This document shows, in pieces, positions 1 to 10,905 of a stretch of DNA of 64,000 nucleotides. The DNA comes from Salvia splendens (Eukaryota > Streptophyta > Magnoliopsida > Lamiales > Lamiaceae). Below the pieces are notes generated by a model, which did no database searches, had not been told where the DNA came from, and saw nothing but the letters and a program-made list of their open reading frames with translations. Both the position numbers and the translations under genes were made by a program. The stretch spans positions 7,542,001 through 7,606,000 of the forward strand of contig NC_056044.1 in the NCBI RefSeq assembly GCF_004379255.2, read 5' to 3'. Within the stretch, counting starts at the first letter, position 1. The number at the start of each line of letters is the position of its first letter.

Positions 1-2
1 AA

Positions 3-344
3 AACCCGAAAATGCTGAAAGGAATTGCTATTCCAATACTTATGGATACCAAGTTTGAGAGCAGGGATGAGGGGTTTCAATTTTCTGAGCTCTGGGCTGG
101 ACCTGCTTATTCCAATTCACCTCCCCCAAGTTGTTTGCCAGTGCCTAAGTTCACACTGAAGCCTAAAAGAACTATTTCCCTTGACTTGCCGACTGTGGCA
201 TCAGAAATTGATTTGCCTCTTTCACATTCTGCACCTGCCTCCCCTAGGGAGTGCAGTCCTTCTCCGAGTGATTTGTTTGATATTGCTGATTCTGCGACGA
301 AGACCCTGCGCCGCATGCTTAATCTTGATATTGATGATGAATGA
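3..344 (+). CDS. C-terminal exon of a PNRC/EDC-type decapping-motif protein (5' partial)
   Basis: The frame is open from the left edge of the window, so this is the last coding exon of a gene that starts outside it. The visible 110-plus residues hold the motif SPPPSCLPVPKF, followed by a basic stretch KPKRTISLDLP and a serine/proline-rich tail ending in an acidic LDIDDE. The SPxPSxLPxP motif is the short linear motif of PNRC and yeast Edc1/2-type proteins, which bind the EVH1 domain of Dcp1 and stimulate mRNA decapping in the cytoplasm. A preceding WAG and a following KFxxKPKRT are features I associate with plant members of this family. The stop is TGA at 342-344. No globular domain is visible, as expected for such disordered proteins. 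The family assignment is from the motif only; the exact orthologue is not known. Confidence 0.6.
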   Translation, partial: NPKMLKGIAIPILMDTKFESRDEGFQFSELWAGPAYSNSPPPSCLPVPKFTLKPKRTISLDLPTVASEIDLPLSHSAPASPRECSPSPSDLFDIADSATKTLRRMLNLDIDDE

Positions 345-1780
345 AGTGTTGGTGGTGGTGGGTGTAAATAAGGAAAATAGCTTACTGTGTAGCTCAGTAG
401 TGGTAGAGTTGAAGCATTGGTGTGTGGTAGTGCTGGAACTGCATTTCATTGATCAGTGATCTCCATATCTCTGGGACTGGTATTTCTTGTTTGGCTGGGG
501 ATATTTGGTTTTGTTGCTCGGACAGGGATCTCACAAATGGAAGTTGTGAAATGGAAAACATGGGTTGATGAAGGATTCAATCATCGTTACTTAGTTGAGT
601 ACTTATGGTTCGAAGTTCTTAAACTACTGAATTATTATCGATCAAATTTTCCGCTTGGGGAAACTAGATGCTATCGAAAGTGGCAATTTCAGCTTTCCAT
701 TCATTTCTTCTCACCTTTCTAGTTTCCCCCCATAGTCAGAATATTTTATGCATAATGTACATATACTGCATAACCTAACTTGTTTAGTGTCAATAGTTTA
801 CCTTTTTCTTTTCTCTATGCTTCCTTCCCAATCATCTGCTTAGCCCACTTGCACTTTCCTGTTCAGATACTCTTGTATTCCCGTACATTAGCTGTCTGAG
901 TTGGTTCGGCGTCTTTTTTATCCTTCTTCCATTTTCTTCTTCTCTGCTTAGAGATGTTACTGACTTCTGATCTAGGTTTTCCCTTCGCCAATTTTCTTGG
1001 TTTTAAAAAAAGAAAAGTGGGAATGGGAATAGGGCAGTTGATCTTTTCTCTCGTAGTACTTCAGTCCAATAGTAGTTGAGTTTGCTCTTGCAAGCTTCGC
1101 CTTTCTCTTCGGTATGAGCTTTTTTTTTTCTTTTATTGCCTAGGGATGATCCTTTCTAAGCAGGTTTTACCTTTACCCCTTTCCTTGCTGGTCTTTAGTT
1201 CCATTGTCATTGGAGATTGTTGATTGTTTGAAGTTGTTCCCAGGTAATTATGTTTTGTAATTTTTGTCTATGAATATGTATTTCACTTGTAGAAACTAAT
1301 GTAATGCTCATTCCTTCTTTTTGCCAGTCAGAGCTGATGGAACATAAATGCTTCTGGAGGCCATTCCAGTATAGCGTATCGCTGATCTTTGTAGGCTGTG
1401 TTCTTTGTTTTAATCAGTGTGGTAGTCTGTCTTACTATGAAGTCTGAACATCTTAGTGTTATATCTGAGTCTTATGTTTCTTGTAGTTGTGATCTCTTGC
1501 CTTTGTTTTGTTGAGATGTTGTTTGGATTGTGTAGTTTTCTTATTGCCAAGCAAGTTATCCTTCCATTCTTGATTTCAAGTTAATCATTTAGTTTATTTG
1601 TGCTGTTTTTCTAGTATATTATGGTTTTGTCATTGAGGAGCCATTGAATATAGCTTTTGATCTCGTCAAATAAATGTTTGCTTATAATGATGGAAAATAT
1701 TATATATAGATATTTTTTGTCATTTACGTTATGCAGGTTACCTTTCATTTTATTTTTCTTTTTGAGTAATACTCTTTTGG
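345..1780 (+). other. 3' UTR and intergenic sequence after the PNRC-type gene
   Basis: No convincing coding sequence. The region is T-rich on the plus strand, as plant 3' UTRs are. A plausible UTR intron runs from the donor CCCAGGTAATTATG near 1242 to the acceptor TTTTTGCCAG near 1327. The short frames at 181-459 and 456-722 have no recognisable domain and look like chance frames in UTR sequence. Confidence 0.45.
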
Positions 1781-1929
1781 ATGGGGTCGGCTGACACACT
1801 CTTTTGGATGAGGGTCACAAAAAATATTTACATTTCCATTTTTTTGGCAAAACAAGTTAATAAGTCCTTGTACTTTTCGATAGGTCCTTATACAATTTTT
1901 CCGTTTTACCAAGTCCATGTACTTTTATA

Positions 1930-2180
1930 CTCCATCCGTTCCATTTTAGGAGTCTTAGTTGAGTTCGGCACGAGTTTTAAGAAATGTAAAGGAAAGTTAG
2001 TGAAAAAGATAGTGGAACGTGAGTCATACTTTTTTATATTAGTTTTTAAATAAAATGTGAGTGGAAAATGGTTAGTGGAATGTGGGGCCTAATACTATTT
2101 ATGAAATATTCCAACCGGGACTCCTAAAGTGGGACACCCAAAAATGGTAAACCAGGACTCCTAAAGTGGGACGGAGAGAG
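1930..2180. mobile_element. Stowaway-type MITE (Tc1/mariner), 251 bp
   Basis: The ends CTCCATCCGTTCC and GGGACGGAGAGAG are near-perfect inverted repeats, flanked directly by TA at 1928-1929 and 2181-2182. The interior is non-coding and itself partly palindromic (aggagtcttagt near the left, ggactcctaaagt near the right). It lies inside the larger inverted-repeat element and so inserted after it. Confidence 0.85.
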
Positions 2181-3032
2181 TATTTCATATGTTTCGATCC
2201 TTATTTAACGGAACCGTTAACTATTCCGTTACAAAATTACACATCATATATAATTTGCTAAATTATATTCCACATATTATCCTATTTGGAAAAATAACAT
2301 AAAGATAAAAACAGGAAATTTTATAAACAAATACTCAAACTCCAATTAACCTACACTTCTATATCAATCTTCTTCAGTGAGTAAGCCCTTATTATCACAC
2401 AAAAAAAATTTCTTCTTCTCTCTGCGTACAAGATAAGTAGGAACAACTCCCCAAAAAATATGCACACAAGATAAAGGAGGAGACTTGCAAAGCTCAATAT
2501 TTCTTTCATTTTGTTGTGCCATTTTTGGTTTCTGAAAAAAGATGAGGAAGGAGCCTTGTAATTGTAGAATTGTGAAGAAGAATTGATTGCTGACTACACA
2601 CCAGTGAATCACTGTCCAAATTGTAATCAAAATGCAACCAATTAGAATGCACTCAAAGTGTCCTATGAAATTTTTAAATGAGATTTCGGATACTGTCCTG
2701 CTTCAAAACAGCTGTTCCTACTTCTAAATGAGATTGGGGGCGTCATTCCTGATTCAACTATAAAAAGTTCAAATTTATGAAACCAATCCAATAGGTTTGA
2801 TCCTTAAAACTTTTCTCTTAATATAGTTATTAACAAGCATTCCAATAGGTTTGATTCAACTACTAGAATGTTTAGTTATTTGATTCCAATAGGTTTGATT
2901 TCATATGAGAAATACTTATGACGGCTATTAAGAAATTTATTTAAAGGAGGTTCATGTGTAGGCTGTAATATGTTTAATTATCAAATCTTTTGTTAAAATG
3001 TATGGTGGAAAATATGAAATGCTTCACCAAAT

Positions 3033-3134
3033 AAGATATGATTTGGAGTTTATTTTAATAATAATTGATGAAATGGAATATATAAGATATGACGTGGAAT
3101 TTATTTTAGTAATAATTGATGAAGTGGAATATAT
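3033..3134. repeat. 51-bp tandem duplication
   Basis: Two adjacent copies, 3033-3083 and 3084-3134, both beginning aagatatga and ending ttgatgaa.tggaatatat, with a few substitutions. It is AT-rich and non-coding, inside the long inverted-repeat element. Confidence 0.8.
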
Positions 3135-3599
3135 TTAACAGTTAAGTTAACTGATTGAATAAAATCTGTTAAAAATGATCTATTGATATAAAATCTAGAA
3201 GTACAAGGACCAATTAAGATGGTAAAAGGACATATCGAAATAAGTAGTCAAAGTACAAGGACCTATAGATTTGTTTTGCCTCTCTTTTTTTACCAAATGT
3301 TGTTTGTCTTTTGCGTGTGACCCTCTATGAGGGGGTAACCACTGTTGATAGTCTAAAGGAATCTGCAACAGTGATAGTAAACTTTGAATTAGGCAAAACA
3401 TAAACATGTAAGCATCTGTTCCTCATCCGTGTTAAAGCAATAGTGATACAAGTGAACGAATTAGGCTTCAAGATGAGAAATTTGTATCAATTTCTATATA
3501 AAAAAGAAATGCTAAGCTAAAACAGTGCATGCTTTTGCAACAGAAACGCACACATACATAATGCAATCAGACTCTGAATAATCAAAAAGGAGGGTGGAG

Positions 3600-3880
3600 G
3601 CGGCGAAGGTGATATGCAGAATTGAGGGAAAATAGAATTGGAGTTAAAAATATCAATATTGTGGTGTAAATACTAGGTGGTAATTTGGTTAATTCATGAA
3701 TATTGTGAGAGAAATAATTAGAAAATAGAAGGGAAAATAGATAAAAATTCAAAAATCCATTATTCCGAAAAATTCGCATGTCACGATCCCATATTTCGAA
3801 AGGTTAGCGAATTTAATCCCAAATTCCGAAAGGCCTGCGAATTAAATCCTTTTTTTTGGAAATCTCTCACACTAAATAGG
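3600..3880. repeat. Dispersed repeat, copy A (second copy at 23075-23290)
   Basis: A run including gatcccatattt, cgaaaggt.agcgaattta and a second, similar cgaaagg..tgcgaatta block recurs in the same order at 23075-23290. The upstream portion (ggttaattcatgaatattgt, gagagaaataat) also matches. The element has an internal ~31-bp periodicity. No coding potential and no terminal repeats were found, so the class is unknown. Confidence 0.6.
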
Positions 3881-3989
3881 CCAGCCGCTTCTTCTCAAAA
3901 CATTTCTCTTCAGATTCAAGCTATCTTTCTCCTAATTCCTTCTAATTTATTATCTTAATCCATTTTCTTTTATCAATCTTCCTTCTTAA

Positions 3990-4233
3990 ATCTCTAATTT
4001 TGTGGGGTCAGATGAGGAGTTGCGCAGTGGCTCGGCGGCCAATCGCAAAGGTTTCCAGCAGCACTCATCGGTCGATGGTGGGGTCGGCCGACGGACCAAA
4101 ATGTGAGTGTAATGTGTTAGTGGAAACTGAGGTCCATTTACCAAAAATGAAAAAAAAAGTGGACAACATTTCACGGATAGACCAAAAATGACAAAACTGG
4201 ACAATATTTCACTCACGGAGGGAGTATTTTATA
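3990..4233. mobile_element. Degenerate Stowaway-like MITE, right end preserved
   Basis: The right end ACTCACGGAGGGAGTA has the usual Stowaway form and borders TA. The interior repeats aaaatga..aaa..tggacaa blocks typical of these MITEs. The left end near 4000 is GC-rich (gcgcagtggctcggcggcc) and does not match, so the element is chimeric or truncated. Confidence 0.45.
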
Positions 4234-5084
4234 ATAACTTCAATGTTATTCATGTAATTATTTCCAAAACTCCCCTATATGTATAAATTAGTCAATCAAA
4301 ATTTAAATGGTTAAATTAATAAAATAGATTTGGCTAATAAAATTAGTTAACTCAATAGATTATCATTTTCTATTACAGATGATGTATTCATAAAAGTTGT
4401 TAAACAATTTCTAGATAATAAATGAAAACCTTAGAAAGAATAAAATAAGATTTATAGATAATAAATGAATAATTTAAAAAGAATATAATAAGAATTTACT
4501 ATAAAATTTATAAATATTCCAATACATACACATAAATGTTGATAAAAAAATAAATAAAAGGCATTAAATATTTCTAATGATGATAAACAAGGAAGTAGTG
4601 AGTATAAGAAATCAGGTCTTGTAAATCAAGTTCAATAAGAATACATAAATGGAGAGAAAAAAAGTTTTTATTTATTTTCAATAATGTTTTATTCTAAAGA
4701 TTTTTAATTTTAGAGCTCTTATAAAAACTTTTCTTTTAGCAAAAAAGATATGATGATGAGTTTTAGGAGAGCAACCTGGTGCAAGGCCGGGGCCTCCGAT
4801 GACCGGATCAGTGACTGAGATCCCACCTGTACGCAGTGAACTACTAGAAGAAGGCGAGAGAGAATAAAAAGGAGCAATTTGCATTAATTCATATATGGAA
4901 ATTGGAATACAATGAGAAAACAACTTGTTTAGCTGCATGTACGGAAATTACAACCCAATCAACGATCTAACTAATTCAAACCCCATGCTTCCGCGCGTAT
5001 GATGATTCATTCCCATGCTTTTCACGCGTTGCATGTATCCATGCAACACTTATTCTACTCCCATCCAAGCGTGATGCAGTATTG

Positions 5085-5990
5085 GAAGAGTTATATTTTT
5101 TATTTTATTTATTTTCTAGTTAATATAATTAGTAGATGAAAAAATATTAGAAGTAATTGTTTTTCCTTCTACAAATTAGATTTTTCTATTTTGCTTATTT
5201 TCCTTTTAGTTATTTTCCTTGTAGTTTTATTTTCCTTGTAGTTTTATTTTCCATAAGTTTAGGATTTTACTTTGCCGCCTCATTGTTGAACTTAAAAGAC
5301 AGACTTTGATTAATAATTTTACATTGAGTTTTTATACTCCAGAGTTCTCATTTAGTTGAGTTCTTTATCTACCAGCCAGTCATTTTCTCATACGTTTCTG
5401 CATCATTTGGTATCACGATCCAGATTGATTATCAATGGCTGAACGTAGACATGGCGGCAGACGTGGCGATGCTCGTGGCAGCGGTCATGGTGGGGGACGT
5501 GGAGATCTCCCAAACGAAGAGGCTGCACGAAAACGTGATCTGCGTGACATCGAGATTGATGATCTGAGATAACAGGTTCGAGACCTCTAGCGCGACATCG
5601 AGATCGATGATCTATGACGACAGGTTCGAGACCTCCAGCAACGGGAAGAGCATTGTCAAAAATCCAAACCGAAGAGGTCTAATGCGTCGGAGCGTCGTTT
5701 GATGCATGCATGATCCAGTATTCGACGACGTCTGCAGTAGCCAACCAAAGTCCAGTTCAAACTTCGGCGGCTTTAACAAGCAGAGCGATTTCGACCATGA
5801 TTCAATCTTCACATCATCTAACACGGGATGAACCGTCGAAGAATTGTAACAGCAATATATTATCGATGCCGGTGTATGATACGCCCATATATGATGAGGA
5901 TATGTTGTCGATGCCGGTGTATGATGAGCCATCTACGACGATGATATATTGTCGATGCCGATGTATGATAAGCTCGTTACAACGATGATA
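5085..5990 (+). pseudogene. Ty3/gypsy fragment: LTR end, primer-binding site, 5' part of gag
   Basis: An LTR-like AT-rich segment ends near 5405 and is followed by TTGGTATCACGATCCAG. This is a slightly diverged form of the TGGTATCAGAGC site that pairs with initiator tRNA-Met. A gag-type start at 5435 encodes an Arg/Gly-rich leader and then RDLRDIEIDDLR, a typical start of gypsy gag coiled coils. It stops at TAA near 5572. A 48-bp unit (gacatcgagat.gatgatct) is tandemly repeated at 5548-5595 and 5596-5643. Further on, tcgatgccg.tgtatgat occurs three times (5865-5970), encoding repeated SMPVYD-like units seen in gypsy polyproteins. Broken and partial. Confidence 0.55.
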
Positions 5991-6013
5991 TATTCTGTGA
6001 GCTCCCTGGATTA

Positions 6014-6433
6014 ATGAGCAAATCCCTGCCTCCTTCCGTGACGGTGCTGCCGAAGACGAGGGCGTTGCCGTTGATGATCGATGATGAGGAGTTGGAGGGG
6101 ATTGTGGTTCCACAGCAGAGAAAGGGCGAGGAGAGTGAGGTTTTTTATTTTTCGAAAGATGTTAGTTTCCAGAAATCGATGAAGCTCAAGGTAGCAAATT
6201 TGGATCCTTTCAATTATAATTCATCTGAGGAGTTGGAGAATATTGTGGCTCAGCCGCAAAGAAAAACTAGAGAGATTGAGTTTTTATTTTTTATTTTTCA
6301 GAAGACGTGGATTTCCAGAAATCAAAGAAGCTCAATAAAGCTGTTTATTATCTTTCTAAATATAATTCATCAGAGGGTTGGAGTTTTAGTTGGAAAGAGG
6401 ATTCTTTACTTTTCTCTTGTCCTCAAGGTTTGA
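6014..6433 (+). pseudogene. Unrecognised frame with a duplicated EELExIV..QxRK motif
   Basis: An open frame of 139 codons. Residues around EELEGIVVPQQRK and EELENIVAQPQRK come from a ~140-bp-offset duplication (6081-6190 and 6222-6330), each followed by a phenylalanine-rich stretch and a KxWISRNQ/KDVSFQK-like block. The sequence sits between the gypsy debris and the right arm of the long-TIR element. It could be part of the gypsy coding region or a captured gene piece. No function is proposed. Confidence 0.3.
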
Positions 6434-7106
6434 AATGATGAATTTTCTCTTGCATGTCATGGATAAACTCCCAAGTCCCATCAAAGCGCTTATTTCTTAG
6501 CTCGTGTTCCCTTGCTTCACCAAGCGACGCTCCAAATATTGAACAAGCTCCAAAAATGTAGAATTCCCAATGGTAGGAAGGGAGCCATGTAACTGAGCAA
6601 GCGGACCCATCTTCTTCTTCAAACGAGTTTTTGTAAGAGTTTTAAAATTTAAAATTTTAGTATAAGATTTATTTAAAATAAACGAAAACCTTTTTTCTCT
6701 TCGTTTCAATTTTCTTCGTGCCCTTACCAAAACAACGTTGAACTTGATTTATAAAATCCGATTTCTTATACTCAATACTTCCTTGTTCATCATCACTAGA
6801 TATATTTAATGCTTTTTATTTTTCTTTATCAATATTCATGTGTATATATAATAATAGCAATTAGAATGGAGTATTTATAAATTTTATAGTAATTTTTTTA
6901 GTTTTTAAAAGTTATCTTGAAGTCTTATTACATTCTTTTAAAAAATGTTCGTTTATTATCTAGAAGTCTTATTATATTCTTTCTAAGGTTTTCATTTATT
7001 ATCTAGAAATTGTTTCGCAACTTTTGTGAATACATAATTTGATATTTTCTCATTTAATTAAGAAAATGATAATATATTGATTTAATTTATTTTAGTAGCC
7101 AAATCT

Positions 7107-8340
7107 TCTTTCCTCTTTCAAAACTTGATTTTTCCATTTCATAAATATTAAGAACTTGCTGTTTCTCACAGAGGAATAAAAAAATCAAATAAATTAAATA
7201 AATAAAATAAAATAAATATATATTATTTTATTTGTGTATTAGAAACAGCAGCTCCTGCACAGCAGAGGATCCATATCCCTCAATCCCATTTAAAATAACC
7301 ACATTCTTGAATGCGTATTTTAATAAGAATAATAAGGGCGTGTTCGATTCTGAGTTATTGATTTTGCATGAAACAATTCTTGAATTATTAATATCTAGTG
7401 GGACCCATCAAAATGTATGTATCTGCATATGTTCGGTGTTGCCGAAATGGTGTTCAGAATTGATTTGATGGGTTTAGTTGACCTCCCTGCAGCAACTTGT
7501 TGGACAAATATGCCCTCCATTTTTTTCCAAATCCCACGACCTACCTTTCACCGAAAAGGAGTCTTACGAAGATGTTGATGTCGCCGGAGTTTTTACCTCT
7601 TTGAAGCAGACGAGTCTTTGCTTGAGTACAGACTCTAACATAGTGAGACCTCCAAATTAGCATGATAACCATGTAGGGGTAAGAGAAACTACAATACCGA
7701 CTACGTTTGAAGAAGATGGCGACGAATTGAAAGCTGGCGACGGTCTTGGTCTTCAACACTCTCATCTCCTTTTCTCTCACTTCTAAATTCGGCGACTAGC
7801 GCGGCAACCGGAGTCGCGGTTTCTAAACTGCCGTCACTTTCGATCTATCTCTTGTCATCTCCCAATTCTCTCTCTATCCGCCCTCCATACGCCCCGGGCT
7901 GGACATCATCCTCCCCGACGAGGTCTGCAACCTTTCCGCCTAGTCCCATGTTGCCGTCTCCTTCGAGATGAAGCCCGTTGCTGAGAACTTAGAGAGAGAA
8001 AGAGCTCCAGCTTGTTCAGTTGTGAGTGATTTTAGGGAATAACAATTTTGGGGGGATTAAAATTTTTCAGGGGCAAAGAAGTAAAACTCAATACCATTTT
8101 TTGCTCCACTGTGTGAACATAGAAATGAATATCAACTCCTTCAGCAGAAATGATTTAGGTGAAAATTAATGGAGCAACAGTGCGGGCCTAGGAGTTTTCG
8201 AGGGCCGTGTAGAATTATTTAATGAATACCGAACTGACATAATTGTCAAGTTTTCAACCAAATTCTGCCCATTTAAAGAACAACGAACGAGCCCAAACAT
8301 CAATGTATGAAGCAGAATGAGCAGGCGGCAAGGACAAGGT
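7107..8340. other. Spacer with a coding-like relic near 7870-8040
   Basis: Mostly AT-rich without genes. At 7345 the sequence gggcgtgttcgattctgag looks like a hAT- or Harbinger-type MITE end, but no matching right end was found. From about 7875 to 8040 one plus-strand frame reads PSIRPGLDIILPDEVCNLSA, stop, SHVAVSFEMKPVAEN, which is coding-like in composition but has an in-frame stop. It may be a fragment of a captured gene. I do not recognise it. Confidence 0.3.
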
Positions 8341-8650
8341 CACCAGTAACGGCGTCAAAATCGCGACGCCGATTTTTCGCCGACGCCGGTTCTGACGCCG
8401 AACCATTGGAACCGGCGTCGGCGAAATCGGCGTGGCCATGCCGATTCGCGCGATGACGCCGGTTCCGACGCCGATCCTCACGGCGCCATTGCGGGTCCCG
8501 GATCGGCGTCAAACCGGCGTCAGATTTTATTATTTTTTTTTCTTTTGAAAACACTATATATACGCGCTTTGAACGTCATTTTCATTCGCACCACTTGTTT
8601 TAACGAGTACTCTCTCTACCTTACTTTCTGTTCAAGATCAATAACGAGCA

Positions 8651-10223
8651 ATGGAGAACAACTACGAAGGTACTCCAGTGACTCCCGGGGGATGGTCTCA
8701 GACTCCCCCGCCTCCCGGTGTAGGGTCTCAGACGGCCCCGACTCCCGGGGTAGGGTCCCATACTTCCCCGGCTCCTGGGGGGAGGTGGTTGGCCTCCGAT
8801 GACCGGGTACTACAACATGTACCCGTGGCAGCAGATGATGCCGGGGTGGGCACCCGGCATGCAGCCCCCTATGCAGATGATTCCGGGGTGGGCACCCGGG
8901 ATGCAGCCACCGGCGCAGCAGATGATTCCACCGGCGCAGCAGATGATTCCCCCGGCGCAGGGGACGCACGGGGGGGACAACGCCTATCGGCCGACTTTTG
9001 ATTTTTCCACCGGTTCTTCGCACACATCGACCCCAACGGATGCACAGTATACGGAGACATTCTCCTTAGCGGACTTGGGTTTTGATATGAACGAGGTTCT
9101 GGAAACTCTCATTCAAAGCCAGGGAGTAGGGCGGGGTAAGAAGAAGGGCAAGGCCAATAAGGTCGGCGAGTCGTCGCAGCCGGAGGCGGAAATCCGGGTC
9201 CGGAGGAAGTGGACGGACGTGGAGAACGTTGCGGTTGCCAAGGCGTGGGTGAGTGTCTGCGACGATCCTCTCGTTTCGAACAACTAGAGGATCGTCAACT
9301 TGTGGGCCAAGGTAGCCGCAACCTACAGGGCATTTTGCCCTGAAGGGAGACCGTGCACCGGGGAGGAGGTTCGGAAGTGCTGGGACCGAATCAGGTCTGG
9401 CGTCTCTCGATTTTCGGGTTTGTACGCCAACGCCCTCCGCATGCAGACCAGTGGCCAAACAGAGGAAGACTGCAGGAGGATTGCGGAGAGAGCCTACCCC
9501 GATCCGCAGAAGAAGTACTATGAGTTCATCTACTGGAACTGCTACGTTGTGCTCAACGAGTCGGAGAAATTCCGGGCAGGCGTCGACGCTGGCTGGCCGA
9601 AGAGGCAGAAACTGAACTATACCGGAGATTATAGTGGCAGCAGCGGTGGTTCGACAGACCTCCCCGAGACGGCCCAGGAGGTCCCGACTCCTCGTTCGTT
9701 CGGTCGCCGACCTCGCCCGGTTGGCCAAAGGCGGGCGCAATAGGTTGCGAGGGGGGGGCACCCCGAGTTCCCAGGGGGTCCATTCGACATCCCCCCTCGG
9801 CAGGTCTACCGAGGATCTCAAATTCTTCGCGCGCCAACAAACGCGCGCTCAAATGGTGAAGACCTTAGCCGACTTCCAAGCGGCGGTGGACCCCGAGGTG
9901 AAGGATTTTCTTCGTGTATTGCTCCAGAGCCAGCGTGAAGAATTGGAGGCGATGAGTAGGGACACCGGCGGGAATAGCCGCGGCGTAGGCGGCTATTCTT
10001 CGCGCGCCAACAAACGCGCGCTCAAATGGTGAAGACCTTAGCCGACTTCCAAGCGGCGGTGGACCCCGAGGTGAAGGATTTTCTTCGTGTATTGCTCCAG
10101 AGCCAGCGTGAAGAATTGGAGGCGATGAGTAGGGACACCGGCTGGAATAGCCGCGGCGTAGGCGGCGACGACGGTGAAGAAGCGCTGGGCGACGACGGAG
10201 ACGAGGACGGCGGCGAGGAGTGA
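8651..10223 (+). pseudogene. Harbinger ORF1-like SANT/Myb (trihelix) protein, broken
   Basis: ATG at 8651 after a TATA-like ctatatatac at 8561. The N-terminal Pro/Gly/Met-rich region continues after a frameshift near 8800 (MYPWQQMMPGWAPGMQPP). It leads into the SANT-like region RRKWTDVENVAVAKAWVSV and KVAATYRAFCPEGRP...EEVRKCWDRI, typical of plant PIF/Harbinger ORF1 proteins. These proteins bind DNA and assist the transposase. An in-frame TAG at 9285-9287 interrupts the SANT domain (NN*RIVNLW). A second break lies at the G run near 9750, and the C-terminal part MVKTLADFQAAVDPEVKDF is duplicated by a 173-bp tandem repeat that itself shifts frame. The result is at least four disabling changes. 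Plant genome annotations often mislabel such ORFs as glutathione S-transferase T3-like. Confidence 0.7.
9822..10167. repeat. 173-bp tandem duplication within the ORF1 pseudogene
   Basis: Copies 9822-9994 and 9995-10167 both begin attcttcgcgcgccaacaaa and differ at very few positions (for example caccggcggg versus caccggctgg). Because 173 is not a multiple of 3, the second copy is out of frame with the first. Confidence 0.9.
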
Positions 10224-10569
10224 TTTTGTTTTACTTTTTTAAATTAATGCACTTTTTAATTTTTGTACTTTTTTTAAAATTATTGTGCTTTTCTTAAAAA
10301 TTAATGTACTTTTTAAGTTTTAATATTATTATTCGAATTTTCCGTATTTGTCTCGTAAATTAAATTCCGTATGTTGATACGAGTGTAAATTAAATTATAT
10401 AATTGTTATTAGTGATGTGGATAGGTAGTGTGAAGGTTATGTGAGGGCTATTTGATGTCCAGTTGATGTGGCAAGCTGATGTGGCAGGAGAATTGTAGTG
10501 CTGATGATGTGGCAGTGTGAAGGCTATGTGAGGGCTATTTGACGTCCAATCTTACTGGAGATGCTCTTA

Positions 10570-10905
10570 ATAAAGGAAATCTTGGAATAGAAAAAGAAAT
10601 AGTACTACCACCTCTATTTTATACAAGTGGATGCATTTTTTTTCTAGCACAGAGATTAATAAAAAATTGTGTAATGTACTATAAATAAAAAGATACTAAT
10701 AAAGAAGGAGACAGGAAAAAGTAAAGAGAATAAAGTAAGAGATAGAAAAGTAAGAGTGAGAAAATATTGTACTTTTTACTAAAAAATGAATAACTCTACT
10801 ACTATGGAACATCCAAAATGAAAAAAAGACTCTACTACTATGGAACAGAGTAATTTTTAACTATAGATGATCACAGTTTAAGGCCAACAAACAGATAAAA
10901 TAATA
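10570..10905. other. AT-rich spacer with a degenerate MITE-like segment
   Basis: No gene. A stretch beginning tactaccacctctatttt near 10598 and the duplicated phrase actctactactatggaac (about 10793 and 10829) suggest a decayed Stowaway-like insertion. Its ends are too degraded to place. Confidence 0.35.

Larger units (their letters stand above)
1811..3325. mobile_element. Non-autonomous element with ~100-bp imperfect terminal inverted repeats
   Basis: The left end (about 1811-1905) and the right end (about 3200-3325) are inverted copies of each other. Shared blocks in the same order are GGGTCAC, ACATTT, GGCAAAACAA, GTCCTTGTACTT and a CGATA..GTCCTT block. The interior has no transposase-like frame. 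It holds a nested Stowaway MITE, several copies of ccaataggtttgat near 2785-2900 and a 51-bp tandem duplication. The superfamily is not assigned because the target duplication is unclear and the outer ends are diverged. Confidence 0.5.
4326..7106. mobile_element. Long-TIR (Mutator-like) non-autonomous element, ~2.8 kb
   Basis: The left arm 4326-4745 and the right arm 6610-7106 are inverted copies over more than 400 bp. The outermost block is AGATTTGGCTA / TAGCCAAATCT. Shared internal blocks include attatcattttct, caatttctagataataaatg, aaatcaagttcaa and gagagaaaaaaagttt. Such long AT-rich arms around unrelated cargo are typical of Mutator-like elements, but no 9-bp target duplication could be fixed. 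The interior holds an unrelated captured-looking fragment (4745-4860), a gypsy LTR/gag fragment (about 5080-5990) and a frame with a repeated motif (6014-6433). No MURA-type transposase is present. Confidence 0.6.
8350..10566 (+). mobile_element. PIF/Harbinger-type element with decayed ORF1, left end lost
   Basis: The right end GGAGATGCTC followed by TTA at 10567 matches the GAGCATCTCC-type TIR with TTA duplication seen in the complete copy at 30540-31120. The left side begins abruptly with the GC-rich ggcgtcaaaatcgcgacgcc palindromic region typical of the subterminal zone of this family; its TIR is missing. The interior carries only the SANT/Myb-like ORF. No DDE transposase is present, so the element is non-autonomous. 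Confidence 0.6.

Noticed and set aside
456..722. Open frame of 88 codons after the PNRC-type gene
   Set aside because: No domain, UTR-like base composition, and no splice context. Treated as a chance frame.
7345..7480. hAT/Harbinger-type MITE starting gggcgtgttcg
   Set aside because: No matching right end or target duplication was found, so it is only mentioned in the spacer entry.
4777..8806. Shared 16-base phrase ggcctccgatgaccgg at about 4790 and 8789
   Set aside because: The flanks do not match on either side; too short to claim common origin.
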